34,235 bases of DNA from Meridianimarinicoccus zhengii (GTDB lineage: Bacteria; Pseudomonadota; Alphaproteobacteria; Rhodobacterales; Rhodobacteraceae). Below, in pieces: positions 7,539 through 16,151 of the stretch. Every line of letters starts with the position of its first letter. Position 1 is the first letter of the stretch. The translations under genes and the position numbers were made by a program. The DNA lies in assembly GCF_003254465.1 (NCBI RefSeq), contig NZ_QDFI01000047.1, forward strand, positions 1-34,235, written 5' to 3'. The notes beneath the pieces are model-generated. The model worked only from the letters and a program-made list of their open reading frames with translations, did not search any database and was not told where the DNA came from.

Positions 7539-8224
7539 TGGTGGGAATGTTTTCGGAACTGGGTGAACTGCTCACCTACTACAATCTCCTGTTCCTGGCA
7601 CAAGGTGCGTTGACCACCATCGCGTTGTCGGCATTCGGCTGCATCCTTGGCGGTGCCTTCGGGACGATCCTTGCCGTCACCCGCCTGACCCGAGGATGGC
7701 TGACACTGCCGTTTCGGATATTCGCGCTGGTGTTCACGGAATTCTTCCGCCGCGTGCCGTTTCTCGTGACACTGATGCTGTGTTTCTTCGCATTCCAGGT
7801 CTCCGGCTTGGACATCTCCACGCTTGCCGTGGCCTGCGTGACCGTCGTTCTCATCGGTACAGCTTTCCTCGCCGAAATCGTCCGCGCAGGATTGCAGTCG
7901 GTGCACCCGAACCAGTGGCACGCGGCGGAGGCCATGAACTTCACGCTTCTGCAAACGATCCGCTACGTCGTTCTGCCGCAAGCCTGGACCGTGATCCTGC
8001 CACCGGCGTTCGGCTTCTTCATCCTGTTCATCAAGGACAGTGCGCTGGCGTCGCAGATCGGCGTTGTGGAACTGACCTATGTCGGCAAGGTCTTCAACAA
8101 TCGCGGGTTTTCGGCCGGCGTGTCGTTCGGGGTGATCCTTGTCGTGTACTTCATGCTGTCCTATCCGCTCTCGCGGCTCGGCGCTAAACTGGAGCAAAGA
8201 CTTGGCTCATCTCGATCTCGATAA
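7538..8224 (+). CDS. Amino-acid ABC transporter permease (second of pair)
   Basis: A 228-residue permease of the same family as its upstream neighbour. The conserved opening 'LFLAQGALTTIALSAFG' and the EAA coupling helix (NQWHAAEAMNFTLLQTIRYV) are plain, and FIKDSALASQIGVVEL is the family's cytoplasmic signature. The ATG at 7538 shares its A with the preceding stop; a GTG at 7535 is also possible. The 3' end overlaps the start of the ATPase gene by 23 bases. It should form the heterodimeric membrane channel with the first permease. Confidence 0.88.
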   Translation: MVGMFSELGELLTYYNLLFLAQGALTTIALSAFGCILGGAFGTILAVTRLTRGWLTLPFRIFALVFTEFFRRVPFLVTLMLCFFAFQVSGLDISTLAVACVTVVLIGTAFLAEIVRAGLQSVHPNQWHAAEAMNFTLLQTIRYVVLPQAWTVILPPAFGFFILFIKDSALASQIGVVELTYVGKVFNNRGFSAGVSFGVILVVYFMLSYPLSRLGAKLEQRLGSSRSR

Positions 8225-8939
8225 CGTCAGCGCCGCATATGGTGCCCTGCGGGTTCTGGACGGGATCTCCCTGACCGTGAACCGTGGCGAAACGGTCGGG
8301 CTGATCGGTCCGTCCGGGTCCGGCAAAAGCACGGTCCTGCGCGTGTTGACCGGGCTTCTCAAGCCGCAATCCGGGGTCGTCCGCGTGGCGGGGGACACGA
8401 TCAATTTCGACCGTCCCGCGGAAATCCGCAAGCTGCGCGACCGCACGGCGATCGTGTTCCAGCAGTACAACCTGTTCCAGAACCTGACGGTGCTGGACAA
8501 TGTCATGATCGCGCCGACAAAGGTGCACCGCCGCAAGCCTGCCGAAGTGCGGCCCGAAGCCGTGCGCCTGCTGGAAAAGGTCGGGCTTGCCGACAAGCTG
8601 GACAGCTATCCGGACCAGCTTTCCGGCGGTCAGCAGCAGCGTGTCGCCATCGCGCGCGCCCTGTGCCTGAAGCCCGAGATATTGCTTCTGGACGAGGTGA
8701 CGGCCGCGCTGGACCCCGAACTCGTCAGCGAGGTCCTGGATACGATCCGCCAACTCGCCGACGAAGGCATGACCATGCTCATCGTCTCGCACGAGATGGG
8801 TTTCATCCGGGAAATCAGCGCGCGCGTGGCTTTCATGGCCGAAGGCAAGGTTGTCGAACTGGGCGCGCCCGCCGACATCTTCGACAAACCTGAAAAGGAA
8901 CGCACACGTGATTTCGTCGGAAAAATCCTTCGCCACTGA
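8202..8939 (+). CDS. Amino-acid ABC transporter ATP-binding protein
   Basis: A 245-residue ATPase. Walker A is GPSGSGKST (36-44), the Q-loop is VFQQYNLFQ, the ABC signature LSGGQ is at 140-144, Walker B with catalytic glutamate is LLLDE (E165), and the switch histidine lies in IVSHEM. All are intact. An unusual point is DEVTAALDP where most of this family has DEPTSALDP. I chose the TTG at 8202 because it gives the standard family N-terminus and is preceded by GGAG at 8191-8194; it overlaps the permease 3' end. It drives import by the transporter encoded just upstream. Confidence 0.9.
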   Translation: MAHLDLDNVSAAYGALRVLDGISLTVNRGETVGLIGPSGSGKSTVLRVLTGLLKPQSGVVRVAGDTINFDRPAEIRKLRDRTAIVFQQYNLFQNLTVLDNVMIAPTKVHRRKPAEVRPEAVRLLEKVGLADKLDSYPDQLSGGQQQRVAIARALCLKPEILLLDEVTAALDPELVSEVLDTIRQLADEGMTMLIVSHEMGFIREISARVAFMAEGKVVELGAPADIFDKPEKERTRDFVGKILRH

Positions 8940-9861
8940 CACCCTGCCGCCGCCCGCGATGCCCGGTGCCGATCTGCTGGTGGGCGCGGTGGACAACCAT
9001 GTTCACGCCTGTCCGCATATCAACGGCCGATCGCTGGACGTGATGCAGGCCGTACAGCAGGCCGCATCGGCCGGAATGCGCGGCATGGGTCTGATGGATA
9101 ATTTCGCCAACTCGTCCGGGCTGGCGGCGCTGGCGAACCGCCATCTCGGCCATCTGGGGGTCGAGGTTTTCGGCGGCCTGATCATGGAGCCGGCAGCCGG
9201 CGGCATCAGCGCGGAGAACGTCCGCATCGCGCTGAAACTCGGGTATGGTGCCGCTGGGGATGGCGCGCGGTTCATCTCGCTGCCCACGCACCACACGCGA
9301 CACACCGCCGTTCTGGAACAACGCGGCGACAGCTACATCGACGGATGCTTGTGTATTCCTGAAAGTGGTCCGCTGCCGGACCCGCTGCCCGAGATTCTCG
9401 ACTTGATCGCCGCGGCCGACGCAGTTCTGAACACCGGCCACCTGTCCGGGCCCGAAGCGCTGCGCGTGGTGGAAGCCGCCCGTGCCCGTGGTGTGACACG
9501 CATCCTCGTTCCGGCCAGCCACTACGACACCATGACGGTCGCCGCGATCGCCGCTGCCGGTGCCCACGTCGAATTTTCCTTCTTCTTCGTGTCGCACGCG
9601 ACCCAGACCGGGCTGACCCATGTGGATGACGACCGCAACACCGTGCCGCCGGTCAGTGCCCCGCAGATGGCGGAGCTCATCGCCGCCGCACCGCCCGAAC
9701 AGGTCATCGTCTCCAGCGATTGCGGCGTGTTCCTGTTGCCGCCGCCGGTCGAAGGGCTGCGCGAATTCCTGCTGCTGCTGGAAAGCTGCGGGGTCGCGCG
9801 GGCGGATCTGCGCCGCATGGTGGCCGAGACTGCCCCGGCCCTGTTCCGGGTCGGCGGATAA
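8908..9861 (+). CDS. DUF6282-like metal-dependent hydrolase (amidohydrolase-like fold)
   Basis: A 317-residue protein with an N-terminal HxH metal motif (VDNHVHACPH) followed by 'AASAGMRGMGLMDN', the pattern of DUF6282, a group of TIM-barrel amidohydrolase relatives. Further likely metal or active-site residues are in LPTHHTRHT, NTGHLSG, PASHYDT and SSDCG. The HVEFSFFFVSHATQTG stretch is characteristic of the group as I recall it. The GTG at 8908 lies inside the end of the ATPase gene with AAGGAA at 8895-8900. Its place between transporter and phosphotriesterase-like gene indicates a hydrolytic step on the imported compound. No experimentally known reaction is claimed. Confidence 0.72.
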   Translation: MISSEKSFATDTLPPPAMPGADLLVGAVDNHVHACPHINGRSLDVMQAVQQAASAGMRGMGLMDNFANSSGLAALANRHLGHLGVEVFGGLIMEPAAGGISAENVRIALKLGYGAAGDGARFISLPTHHTRHTAVLEQRGDSYIDGCLCIPESGPLPDPLPEILDLIAAADAVLNTGHLSGPEALRVVEAARARGVTRILVPASHYDTMTVAAIAAAGAHVEFSFFFVSHATQTGLTHVDDDRNTVPPVSAPQMAELIAAAPPEQVIVSSDCGVFLLPPPVEGLREFLLLLESCGVARADLRRMVAETAPALFRVGG

Positions 9862-9863
9862 TC

Positions 9864-10892
9864 GTGGCCAGCGACCACGCGCAAACCGTCCTCGGCCCCA
9901 TACGCCCCGAAGCGCTCGGGGTGACGATGATGCATGAACATGTGCTGTGTGACGTCACGCCCCCCGCGCTTGCGGCATCCGCGCAGGAACGCGTGACCGT
10001 CACGCTGGAGAATGTCCACAACATCCGGTTCCACTGGACCCGCCACTACGGCAACCACATCCTCGATGACGAAGACCTGATCTCGCGGGAACTGGGCGAC
10101 TATCGCGCGGCTGGCGGCGGAACGGTCATCGACCTGACCATCCGTGGCATCGGTCCGAACCCCGCGGGTCTGGCGCGGATCGCACGCAGTTCAGGCGCGA
10201 ACATCGTGGCCGGGACCGGCTATTACATCGCGGAATTCTGCGCGACCGCGCTTGCCGAAGCATCGACCGACGACATGGCCGCCGCGATGATCCGTGATCT
10301 GCGGATCGGTTTCGGCGACACGGGCATCCGGGCCGGCATCATCGGCGAAATCGGGGTGAGCGATCCCTGGCACCCGGACGAAAAGCGCGCGATGACCGCC
10401 GCAGCGCTGGCCCAGCAGGAAACCGGTGCCGCGATCACGGTCCATCCGGGGCGCGATCCGGGCTCGCCTCAAGCCGTGCTCTCGCATCTGGTGGCTGTCG
10501 GTGCGGACCCGGAGCGTGTGATCATCGGCCATCTGGACCGGACGTTTACCCACCCCGATCAGGCGCTGGCGCTGGCTGACACGGGCTGCGTGCTCGAATG
10601 GGACTTCTTCGGGATCGAGAGCAGTTACTATCCGTTTTCGGACCTCGACATGCCGAACGATGCCGGACGCCTCGCGATGATCGCGGCCTTGCTGAAGGTC
10701 GGTCTGGGCGACCGGATCCTGATTTCGCAGGACATCTGCACGCTCACACGTCTTCGACGCGGCGGCGGGCACGGGTATGCCCATATCCTGACGGGTGTCG
10801 TGCCGGTGATGACGCGCAAGGGGTTCTGCAGCGACGAAATTGACCGCATCCTTGTGCACACACCGCGCCGGATGCTTACGCTTTCGGATTGA
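9864..10892 (+). CDS. Phosphotriesterase-family (lactonase/amidohydrolase) hydrolase
   Basis: A 342-residue TIM-barrel enzyme of the phosphotriesterase family. The binuclear metal site can be followed: H24 and H26 in MHEH, E162 in IGEIG in place of the carboxylated lysine of classic phosphotriesterase, H194 in TVHPGR, H223 in GHLDRT, and D290 in ISQDICT. Glu-bridged members include lactonases and uncharacterised hydrolases rather than organophosphate-degrading enzymes. The GTG at 9864 begins two bases after the preceding stop, so it belongs to the transport operon. It probably opens a lactone, lactam or related ring in the same pathway; this is inference. Confidence 0.8.
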   Translation: MASDHAQTVLGPIRPEALGVTMMHEHVLCDVTPPALAASAQERVTVTLENVHNIRFHWTRHYGNHILDDEDLISRELGDYRAAGGGTVIDLTIRGIGPNPAGLARIARSSGANIVAGTGYYIAEFCATALAEASTDDMAAAMIRDLRIGFGDTGIRAGIIGEIGVSDPWHPDEKRAMTAAALAQQETGAAITVHPGRDPGSPQAVLSHLVAVGADPERVIIGHLDRTFTHPDQALALADTGCVLEWDFFGIESSYYPFSDLDMPNDAGRLAMIAALLKVGLGDRILISQDICTLTRLRRGGGHGYAHILTGVVPVMTRKGFCSDEIDRILVHTPRRMLTLSD

Positions 10893-10998
10893 ATGAACGG
10901 ATCCGGCCGGTTGGCACCGCCTGCCGGATTTCAGCGTGAGGCCCTAAGACACGTGCATAACGACGTCGCAAACGACGCATATTCTGGGCGGAGGGACG

Positions 10999-11382
10999 AT
11001 GCGGGGTGAGGTTCTGGGTGTTGAGCGCCGCCGACGTTGGGACGACGAGGTGAAGCTGGCGATCGTGAGCGCGGTGGGGATCAACGGCGCGACGGTAACC
11101 CAGGTGCCGCGACGCCATGAGGTGCCGCGGCAGCAGATCTACGCGTGGCGTCACGAGCTGAAGCGCAAGGGTTTGTGGTCTCCTGATGCTGGTGCACTGT
11201 TCCTGCGCGCTGGCATGGTGCCCGCGATGGAGCTGCCCGCTGTGGAGCAACCAGCCGGCCCAGCCGCAGGCCCCGTTGCGTGGGTTGAACTGCGGTTTGC
11301 GAAGGGCCGCGTGTTCCGGTTCGAAAGCAACATCGACGATGCGGCGCTGTCCCGCCTGGTTCGCGCAGTGGATGCCGCATGA
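10999..11382 (+). CDS. tnpA: IS66-family accessory protein TnpA
   Basis: A 127-residue protein beginning MRGEVLGVERRRRW with the helix-turn-helix 'GATVTQVPRRHEVPRQQIYAWRH' region typical of IS66 TnpA. GAGGGA (10991-10996) precedes the ATG. The C-terminal ELRFAKGRVFRFESNIDDAALSRL is also family-like. The frame is intact, but its partners are not: tnpB breaks off within about 60 bases and no tnpC follows. It is of a different lineage from the TnpA of the complete element at 17724-20178, so it is not a fragment of that copy. Probably non-functional alone. Confidence 0.82.
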   Translation: MRGEVLGVERRRRWDDEVKLAIVSAVGINGATVTQVPRRHEVPRQQIYAWRHELKRKGLWSPDAGALFLRAGMVPAMELPAVEQPAGPAAGPVAWVELRFAKGRVFRFESNIDDAALSRLVRAVDAA

Positions 11383-11440
11383 TCGGGCCGGGGACCGGGG
11401 GTGCGGGAGTATCTGGCCTGCGGGCGACGGATATCCCCGG
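11379..11440 (+). pseudogene. tnpB: IS66 tnpB, 5' remnant only
   Basis: The ATG at 11379 overlaps the tnpA stop (ATGA) as in intact IS66 elements. It encodes MIGPGTG and then, in shifted frames, GVREYLACG and ATDI, the recognisable opening of TnpB. At least one single-base shift (after the G-run at 11395-11401) breaks the frame. Similarity ends near 11437, where ornithine-cyclodeaminase-like sequence begins. The element was therefore truncated by a deletion that joined it to the neighbouring gene. Confidence 0.65.
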
Positions 11441-12208
11441 CCTGTGCAAAAGTGTGAAATCCGTGACCATCTCCGGCGAAATCCTGCCGCTGGCCTGCTT
11501 AGCATCCACGGCGCCATGCTGGTCTTCGAAGCCGAACACAACGCCCTCTCGGCGATCGTCGAGAGCCGGCTGGTGACCGAAATCAAGACCGCGGCGAGAT
11601 TCCCTTCTCGGCGCCAGTCTACTGGCACGTCCGGACCGCCGGAGCATGCTGATCGTAGGCGCCGGCACCGTAGCGGCCAGCCTGGTCAAGGCCTATGCCG
11701 CGCTGTTTGCCGGACTCCGGCGCATCGCGATCTGGGCGCGTCGCCCTCAGCAGGCCGAGGCGCTGGCGGCGGGCTTCTTCGACCTGCCGCAGGAGGTCGT
11801 CGCCGCGCCCGATCTCGCCGCGGCCCGCGCCGAGGCCGACATCGTGTCGACGGCGGCGTTGCCGCATGAGCCGGTGAACTTCGTAGAATGGATCAAGCCG
11901 GGCACCCACTTCGATCTGATCGGCGCCTACAAAGCCGACTATGGGAGGCCGACGACGCGCTGATCGCCGGGGAGACGCTGTTTGTCGACTCACGCGAGAC
12001 GACCCTCGGCCACATTGAAGAACTCGACATCCCGATCGCACGGAACGTGATGACGGCGGATAACGTGTGGGCCGATTTCTATGACCTAGTCTCCGGCACC
12101 GCGCCGGGGCAGACCTCGGAGTCGGAGATCACCGCCTTCAAGAACGGCGGCGGAGCGCACCTCGCCCTAATAATCGCACGCTACCTTTCGGGCCTCGCAG
12201 GAGCGTGA
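11440..12208 (+). pseudogene. Ornithine cyclodeaminase/mu-crystallin family, truncated and frameshifted
   Basis: Read across frames, the sequence gives consecutive ornithine-cyclodeaminase segments: LCKSVKSVTIS, NPAAGLLSIHGAMLVFEAE, VESRLVTEIKTAA, DSLLGASLLARPDRR, MLIVGAGTVAASLVKAYAAL, IWARRPQQAEAL, FDLIGAYKAD and DDALIAGETLFVDSRETTLG. The glycine-rich NAD site is intact. Frame changes fall near 11478, 11597 and 11942, and about the first 75 residues are missing where the IS66 remnant abuts. The frame stops at 12208. In the living state such enzymes reduce cyclic imines or deaminate ornithine; some serve in hydroxyproline catabolism, so this may be a lost member of the adjacent pathway. Confidence 0.78.
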
Positions 12209-12701
12209 GAGCAGCCTAATGCTCTTGGGGCAGCATGGCACGCGCCCCGAGCTGTAGCAGAATGACATAATATCTCTTCGAATCTCGTGGACATATAAGT
12301 CCGCAAGGTGACCCGGTTGATTTTTCACTCCTGTTCGAACTCGGAGGTCTGCAGATTTGTCGCCGAAGCAAGATAATGCGCCAGCTCTTGTCTATTACTA
12401 CCCGTGCAAGCATTGCCCGCGGCACTGTCCGTTCAGCGATGGTTGTCCGCGCGTTTCTCGCGCCCCTTCAGGTCCCGCACCAGGATGTGTAACTCAGCGA
12501 CGTGGTAGCCCGTGCCCAAATTCGTCTCAATCCCACCGACATTGTTGAGTGCATTCTGCAGCAGCTTTGGCGCGGGCGCGATCTTGGCCGCGTCCACTTG
12601 ACGACCCGATAGGGTGGAGGTCGGGTCCCATTTGCGATTGACGGCCCGGGGTCGTGCAGCGTTCCTGAGCAGGATTTGGGAGTGTCGGGAGGTCGAGGCG
12701 C
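12209..12701. other. Gap with no complete gene; holds a coding remnant
   Basis: About 490 bases between the cyclodeaminase pseudogene and the helicase gene. The left half is relatively AT-rich and shows no gene. An imperfect G/C hairpin (CTTGGGGC with GCCCCGAG, about 12224-12255) could end transcription from the left. The right half contains a minus-strand remnant described separately. Confidence 0.4.
12433..12660 (-). pseudogene. Unidentified coding remnant, C-terminal part only
   Basis: On the minus strand, an open frame without a start ends at TGA 12435-12433. Its last about 60 residues look like real protein: LSGRQVDAAKIAPAPKLLQN, then NNVGGIETNLGTGYHVAELH and ILVRDLKG. Composition and codon use are protein-like, unlike the overlapping frames. 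No methionine or ribosome-binding site precedes it, and the helicase promoter region begins where it fades near 12660. I do not recognise the family. It is most simply the 3' end of a gene lost when the helicase segment was inserted. Confidence 0.35.
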
Positions 12702-15700
12702 GTGCGTGACAGGAAGGAGGGCGGCCTCATTTCGCGATTCCTGTCGCGTCCGGCAGCGCGGGGTCCGGTCGCTCAGGAGGGCACCGCGGAACGCGCGTTC
12801 TGGGCCGACAACGCGCAGAGGTCTGTTCATGATCTTGTCGCGGAGGTTCTGAGAGCGCCGAGCAGCCTGATCGTCACCGGGTACCAGGATTTCCTGTCGT
12901 CGCTGGCGATCATCCTCGACATCGTGCTGGATCTCGATGATCGCACGCCGGGCAGCATCCGCATCGTGTTCGGAACGAACACCGAGACCGCGCGCAATCT
13001 TGGCGGTGGATCGCGGCCGGTGTCCGAAGAGGCCCGCGCCTATTTCCTCGGGGCGAAAGGGTTTTCCGTCCAGAACCTTTCCGATCTTCGCGCCATCCAG
13101 GCGCTGGATGGGATCGAGCGGGGCATCATCCAGTTGCGCACCTATGATCCCGCGCTTGCGGCGGAGGCGCTGGGACGTGCGCCCGCCATGTTGCACGCCA
13201 AGCTGTTTGTCAGCGACCGCTCCGTATTGTCCGGAAGCGCAAATTTCTCGATGGGAGGTCTGCGCCGAAACCTCGAATTCACGGACGATGTATCGGGAAC
13301 ACCCGCGTTGGCTGCCGCGCGCCGCGAAGCGGCCGAACAGTTCTGGCTGTTGGGCCGGGACTGGACCGACTCTGCGCTGGAGATCTTGCGCGGACTTGTC
13401 CGGATGGTCACGCCGGAAGATGCGGTCGCCCGCACCGTACAGGAGGTGATGGGTTTCACGCCCTGGAAGGTGGCGGGCAGCACCAGCGCGGGCCGACCGC
13501 CACAGCCCTTTCAGGCCGATCTCGTATACGAGGCGGCGGGCACCATCCATGAACACGGCTTCGCCTTCGTGGAGGCCCCGACAGGCGCGGGGAAGACCGA
13601 TATCGGCAAGCATCTCGCCGCCGTTCTACCCGTCAGTCACGACCGGACCGTCTTTTCCTGGGGCGAGCGCGCGGACCAGCAGCGCCTTGGTGCGCTCGCG
13701 TTGATCCCGGCGAGCGTGCTGGGCAACTGGACGCGACAGGCACCGAGCAATTTCAAGGCGATCAAGCACAGCCGCCTGTCGCGGCAAGGCGCGGATGCGC
13801 AGGCCGAACTCGACGAAATCAATCGCTCGGTCCAGTCGGCGGCCGCGATGATCGTGGATGAAAGCCACCGGCTGAGTTCCCGCTACCTCGCCCCGTCGAC
13901 CCGGTCGATCGTGTTCGAGCGCAGCCCGGCGATCTGGACCGCCTGCCTGTCGGCCACGCTCATGGGGAACCAGGGCCTCGACGGTCTGCTGGCGTTCCAT
14001 GAAAGGCGCGCCTCCATCTTCGTACCGCCGCGCACGACGCAGCGGATCAATGGCCACATGAGCAAGGTGCGCGCACGGGGGCAACTCTTGCGCGACCGCG
14101 ACGCGCTGCTGCGCCGGATCGAGGACCAGGCCCGCCAGGAAGACCTGTTCGACGATGCGGACGCGCTGCGACGGCAGATGGATGCCCTTGAACGCATGGT
14201 AGAAGTGAAGGGGCTGGAGTTGCACGCGCTGCAGGCCGGGCTTGCCGGGACGCTCGCGCCCTATGTCGTCCGGCGCCAGCGAGCCTGCATCGGCGAAAGT
14301 GCGCAGCGGGCGTCGGCGACGTTCGCCTATCCGCCGATCGCAAGTCATCGGTGCGACGCGCAGCTTTCGGGTGACCAGGCCCGGATCATCGACAGGATCA
14401 AGGTGCTTGCGGAGGCCATCACGACGGGCACCACGCTTGTATCCGCCGAGGCGAAACGGGCCTCCCACAGCGAGATCAAGTTCCATGACAAGTCGCGGAT
14501 TCATATCCGCAATTTCCTGGCCCTGCTGCGCGCATCGGTAACGTTCGCGCGCGAAGAATGGGCGCGCGAACGCGACAGCGACGCCGACCAGCGCGGCCAT
14601 GCATCCATCGGGGAAAGCCTGCGGCGGGCCGAACGGACGGCCCGGTTTCGCCAGGCCGTGCCGGACGGCGCGCTGCCCGAGGAAACGCCGGATGCGGGAG
14701 ACGACAGCCCGACGCCGATTTGCGACCGGATCGGCAAGTTGCTGGACAACCCGCTCCTGGACGAGATCGATGCGGCGCGCGCGGATGCGATGCGTGAAAT
14801 CCTGCGCAAGCACGGCCATGCAGTGTTCCTTGCCGAACGGGTCGGTGTGCTGGAGACCTACGCGCGTCGTCTTGCGGCGCGGCGCGGGCGCGGCGGGCCC
14901 GAGGTGTTCGTGGTTGCCCCCGGAACGAAGATCAGCGGCGGCAAGAAACTCGTGCACCTGAACTCCGGGGCGCGGGCGCAGGAGTATTTCGGCATCGATG
15001 GCAAGCACGCAGACCCGACGGCGCAACGTGCGATGTTCATGACCTTCCAGATGGCCGAAGGGATCAACCTGCAACGGGCCTCGGCGCTTGGCATCATCGG
15101 CGTCACGTCGGACGTGAAATGCCTGATACAGGGGCTTGGGCGGATCGACCGGATCGATAGCCCGCATGCGAAAATCCACTATTACACCTTCGATCTGCCC
15201 GGGCTCGTGCTGTCGTCCGACAAGACCGCCCGGCAGCGCGTGCAGAATATCGCCCTGCTCTCGGGTGTGGGCGCGACCGACATGCCCGCGGAAATCGTCG
15301 AGTTCGCCGCCGGGGACCTGACCGATCTCGTGCTCGATCAGATCCGCACGCCGCGCATCCTGCGGGACGGGAACTTCTACGACCTGGTCGAGTCGATGCG
15401 CCGCGCGATCCCCGACGACACGCTGGACCGGGTGCGGGCGGCCAGACCGCGCGGGCTCTGGGGCGCCGATCTGTGCATGCTGCAGTCCACGGAGCCCGCG
15501 ATCATCGTGCTGCTCGGCGGGCGGACCGGCGGTGCCGACGGCAGCAGTGTCCTGCCGCCGCGGCTGATGGCGGTGCGTGACCGGGACGACGGCACGGAGA
15601 TCATCGGCGACCAAGTGGAGGCCGCACGCCTTCTCGCGGGGGCCTATGCCGAGACGAAACGCGCGGGGCGGCACCAGACGGCACCCAGCTTCGCGGACTT

Positions 15701-16151
15701 CTCGAATGTGTTGGGCCGCCTGCAGGGGCCGCTGGCGGACATGGTGCACTGGGATATCCGCCCGGCGCGCACCGTCTCCTTGCTGGCCTCGCTCGCGGAG
15801 TTCCTGACCGGCGCGCCGGTCGATGACGCGGGGCGCGCGCTGCTGGGCACCCTGACCCTGCCGATGCTCGAGAAGCTGGCAGAGACATGGGCGGTCGAGC
15901 TGGACCCCTTCTGGATCACGGCGAAAGAGGCCGTGAGCACCCAAAGCGGCGCTGGCATCGAGATCCCGGATTACCTCGGGATGGCGGAAGTCCATGGTGC
16001 GTTTTGGGGCCAGTCCGACGCGGCGCTGGCGGCGATCCGGCAGCGGATGAGGGACCAGGTCGATGCATATCGCGACATTGCGGGGCGACAGTCCATCGAC
16101 GTTCTCGACCGGGTCTCGGTCGTCTTCGATGCCGCGCCGAAGCAGGGGTAA
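12702..16151 (+). CDS. PLD nuclease-SF2 helicase fusion protein, probable phage-defence (SauUSI-like architecture)
   Basis: A 1149-residue protein. Residues about 40-215 form a phospholipase-D-type nuclease half-site: H165-x-K167-x4-D172 and G178-S179-x-N181. A superfamily 2 helicase follows: Walker A APTGAGKT (292-299), motif II DESH (386-389), motif III SAT (417-419) and motif VI Q810-GLGRIDR817. Between the two RecA lobes lies a long charged insert with a coiled coil (about 460-510). The last about 300 residues show no domain I recognise and may recognise the target. PLD plus helicase plus C-terminal recognition region is the layout of the modification-dependent restriction enzyme SauUSI, though that enzyme is shorter. 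The GTG at 12702 has GGGAGG upstream. The gene stands alone between transposon debris. Defence is inferred from architecture and setting. Confidence 0.8.
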   Translation: MRDRKEGGLISRFLSRPAARGPVAQEGTAERAFWADNAQRSVHDLVAEVLRAPSSLIVTGYQDFLSSLAIILDIVLDLDDRTPGSIRIVFGTNTETARNLGGGSRPVSEEARAYFLGAKGFSVQNLSDLRAIQALDGIERGIIQLRTYDPALAAEALGRAPAMLHAKLFVSDRSVLSGSANFSMGGLRRNLEFTDDVSGTPALAAARREAAEQFWLLGRDWTDSALEILRGLVRMVTPEDAVARTVQEVMGFTPWKVAGSTSAGRPPQPFQADLVYEAAGTIHEHGFAFVEAPTGAGKTDIGKHLAAVLPVSHDRTVFSWGERADQQRLGALALIPASVLGNWTRQAPSNFKAIKHSRLSRQGADAQAELDEINRSVQSAAAMIVDESHRLSSRYLAPSTRSIVFERSPAIWTACLSATLMGNQGLDGLLAFHERRASIFVPPRTTQRINGHMSKVRARGQLLRDRDALLRRIEDQARQEDLFDDADALRRQMDALERMVEVKGLELHALQAGLAGTLAPYVVRRQRACIGESAQRASATFAYPPIASHRCDAQLSGDQARIIDRIKVLAEAITTGTTLVSAEAKRASHSEIKFHDKSRIHIRNFLALLRASVTFAREEWARERDSDADQRGHASIGESLRRAERTARFRQAVPDGALPEETPDAGDDSPTPICDRIGKLLDNPLLDEIDAARADAMREILRKHGHAVFLAERVGVLETYARRLAARRGRGGPEVFVVAPGTKISGGKKLVHLNSGARAQEYFGIDGKHADPTAQRAMFMTFQMAEGINLQRASALGIIGVTSDVKCLIQGLGRIDRIDSPHAKIHYYTFDLPGLVLSSDKTARQRVQNIALLSGVGATDMPAEIVEFAAGDLTDLVLDQIRTPRILRDGNFYDLVESMRRAIPDDTLDRVRAARPRGLWGADLCMLQSTEPAIIVLLGGRTGGADGSSVLPPRLMAVRDRDDGTEIIGDQVEAARLLAGAYAETKRAGRHQTAPSFADFSNVLGRLQGPLADMVHWDIRPARTVSLLASLAEFLTGAPVDDAGRALLGTLTLPMLEKLAETWAVELDPFWITAKEAVSTQSGAGIEIPDYLGMAEVHGAFWGQSDAALAAIRQRMRDQVDAYRDIAGRQSIDVLDRVSVVFDAAPKQG

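Noticed and set aside
12357-12548. Small Cys/Pro-rich plus-strand open frame
   Set aside because: No ribosome-binding site, and the opposite strand over the same bases has a more convincing coding remnant.
13526-13534. CGTATACGA, a GTATAC palindrome like the GntR boxes
   Set aside because: It lies within the helicase coding sequence and lacks the flanking TG...CAA shared by the two promoter copies.
13626-15995. 789-codon open frame on the minus strand opposite the helicase gene
   Set aside because: The sequence is Arg/Ala/Pro/His-rich without domains, and the plus-strand helicase motifs are unmistakable; it is an antisense shadow of GC-rich coding DNA.
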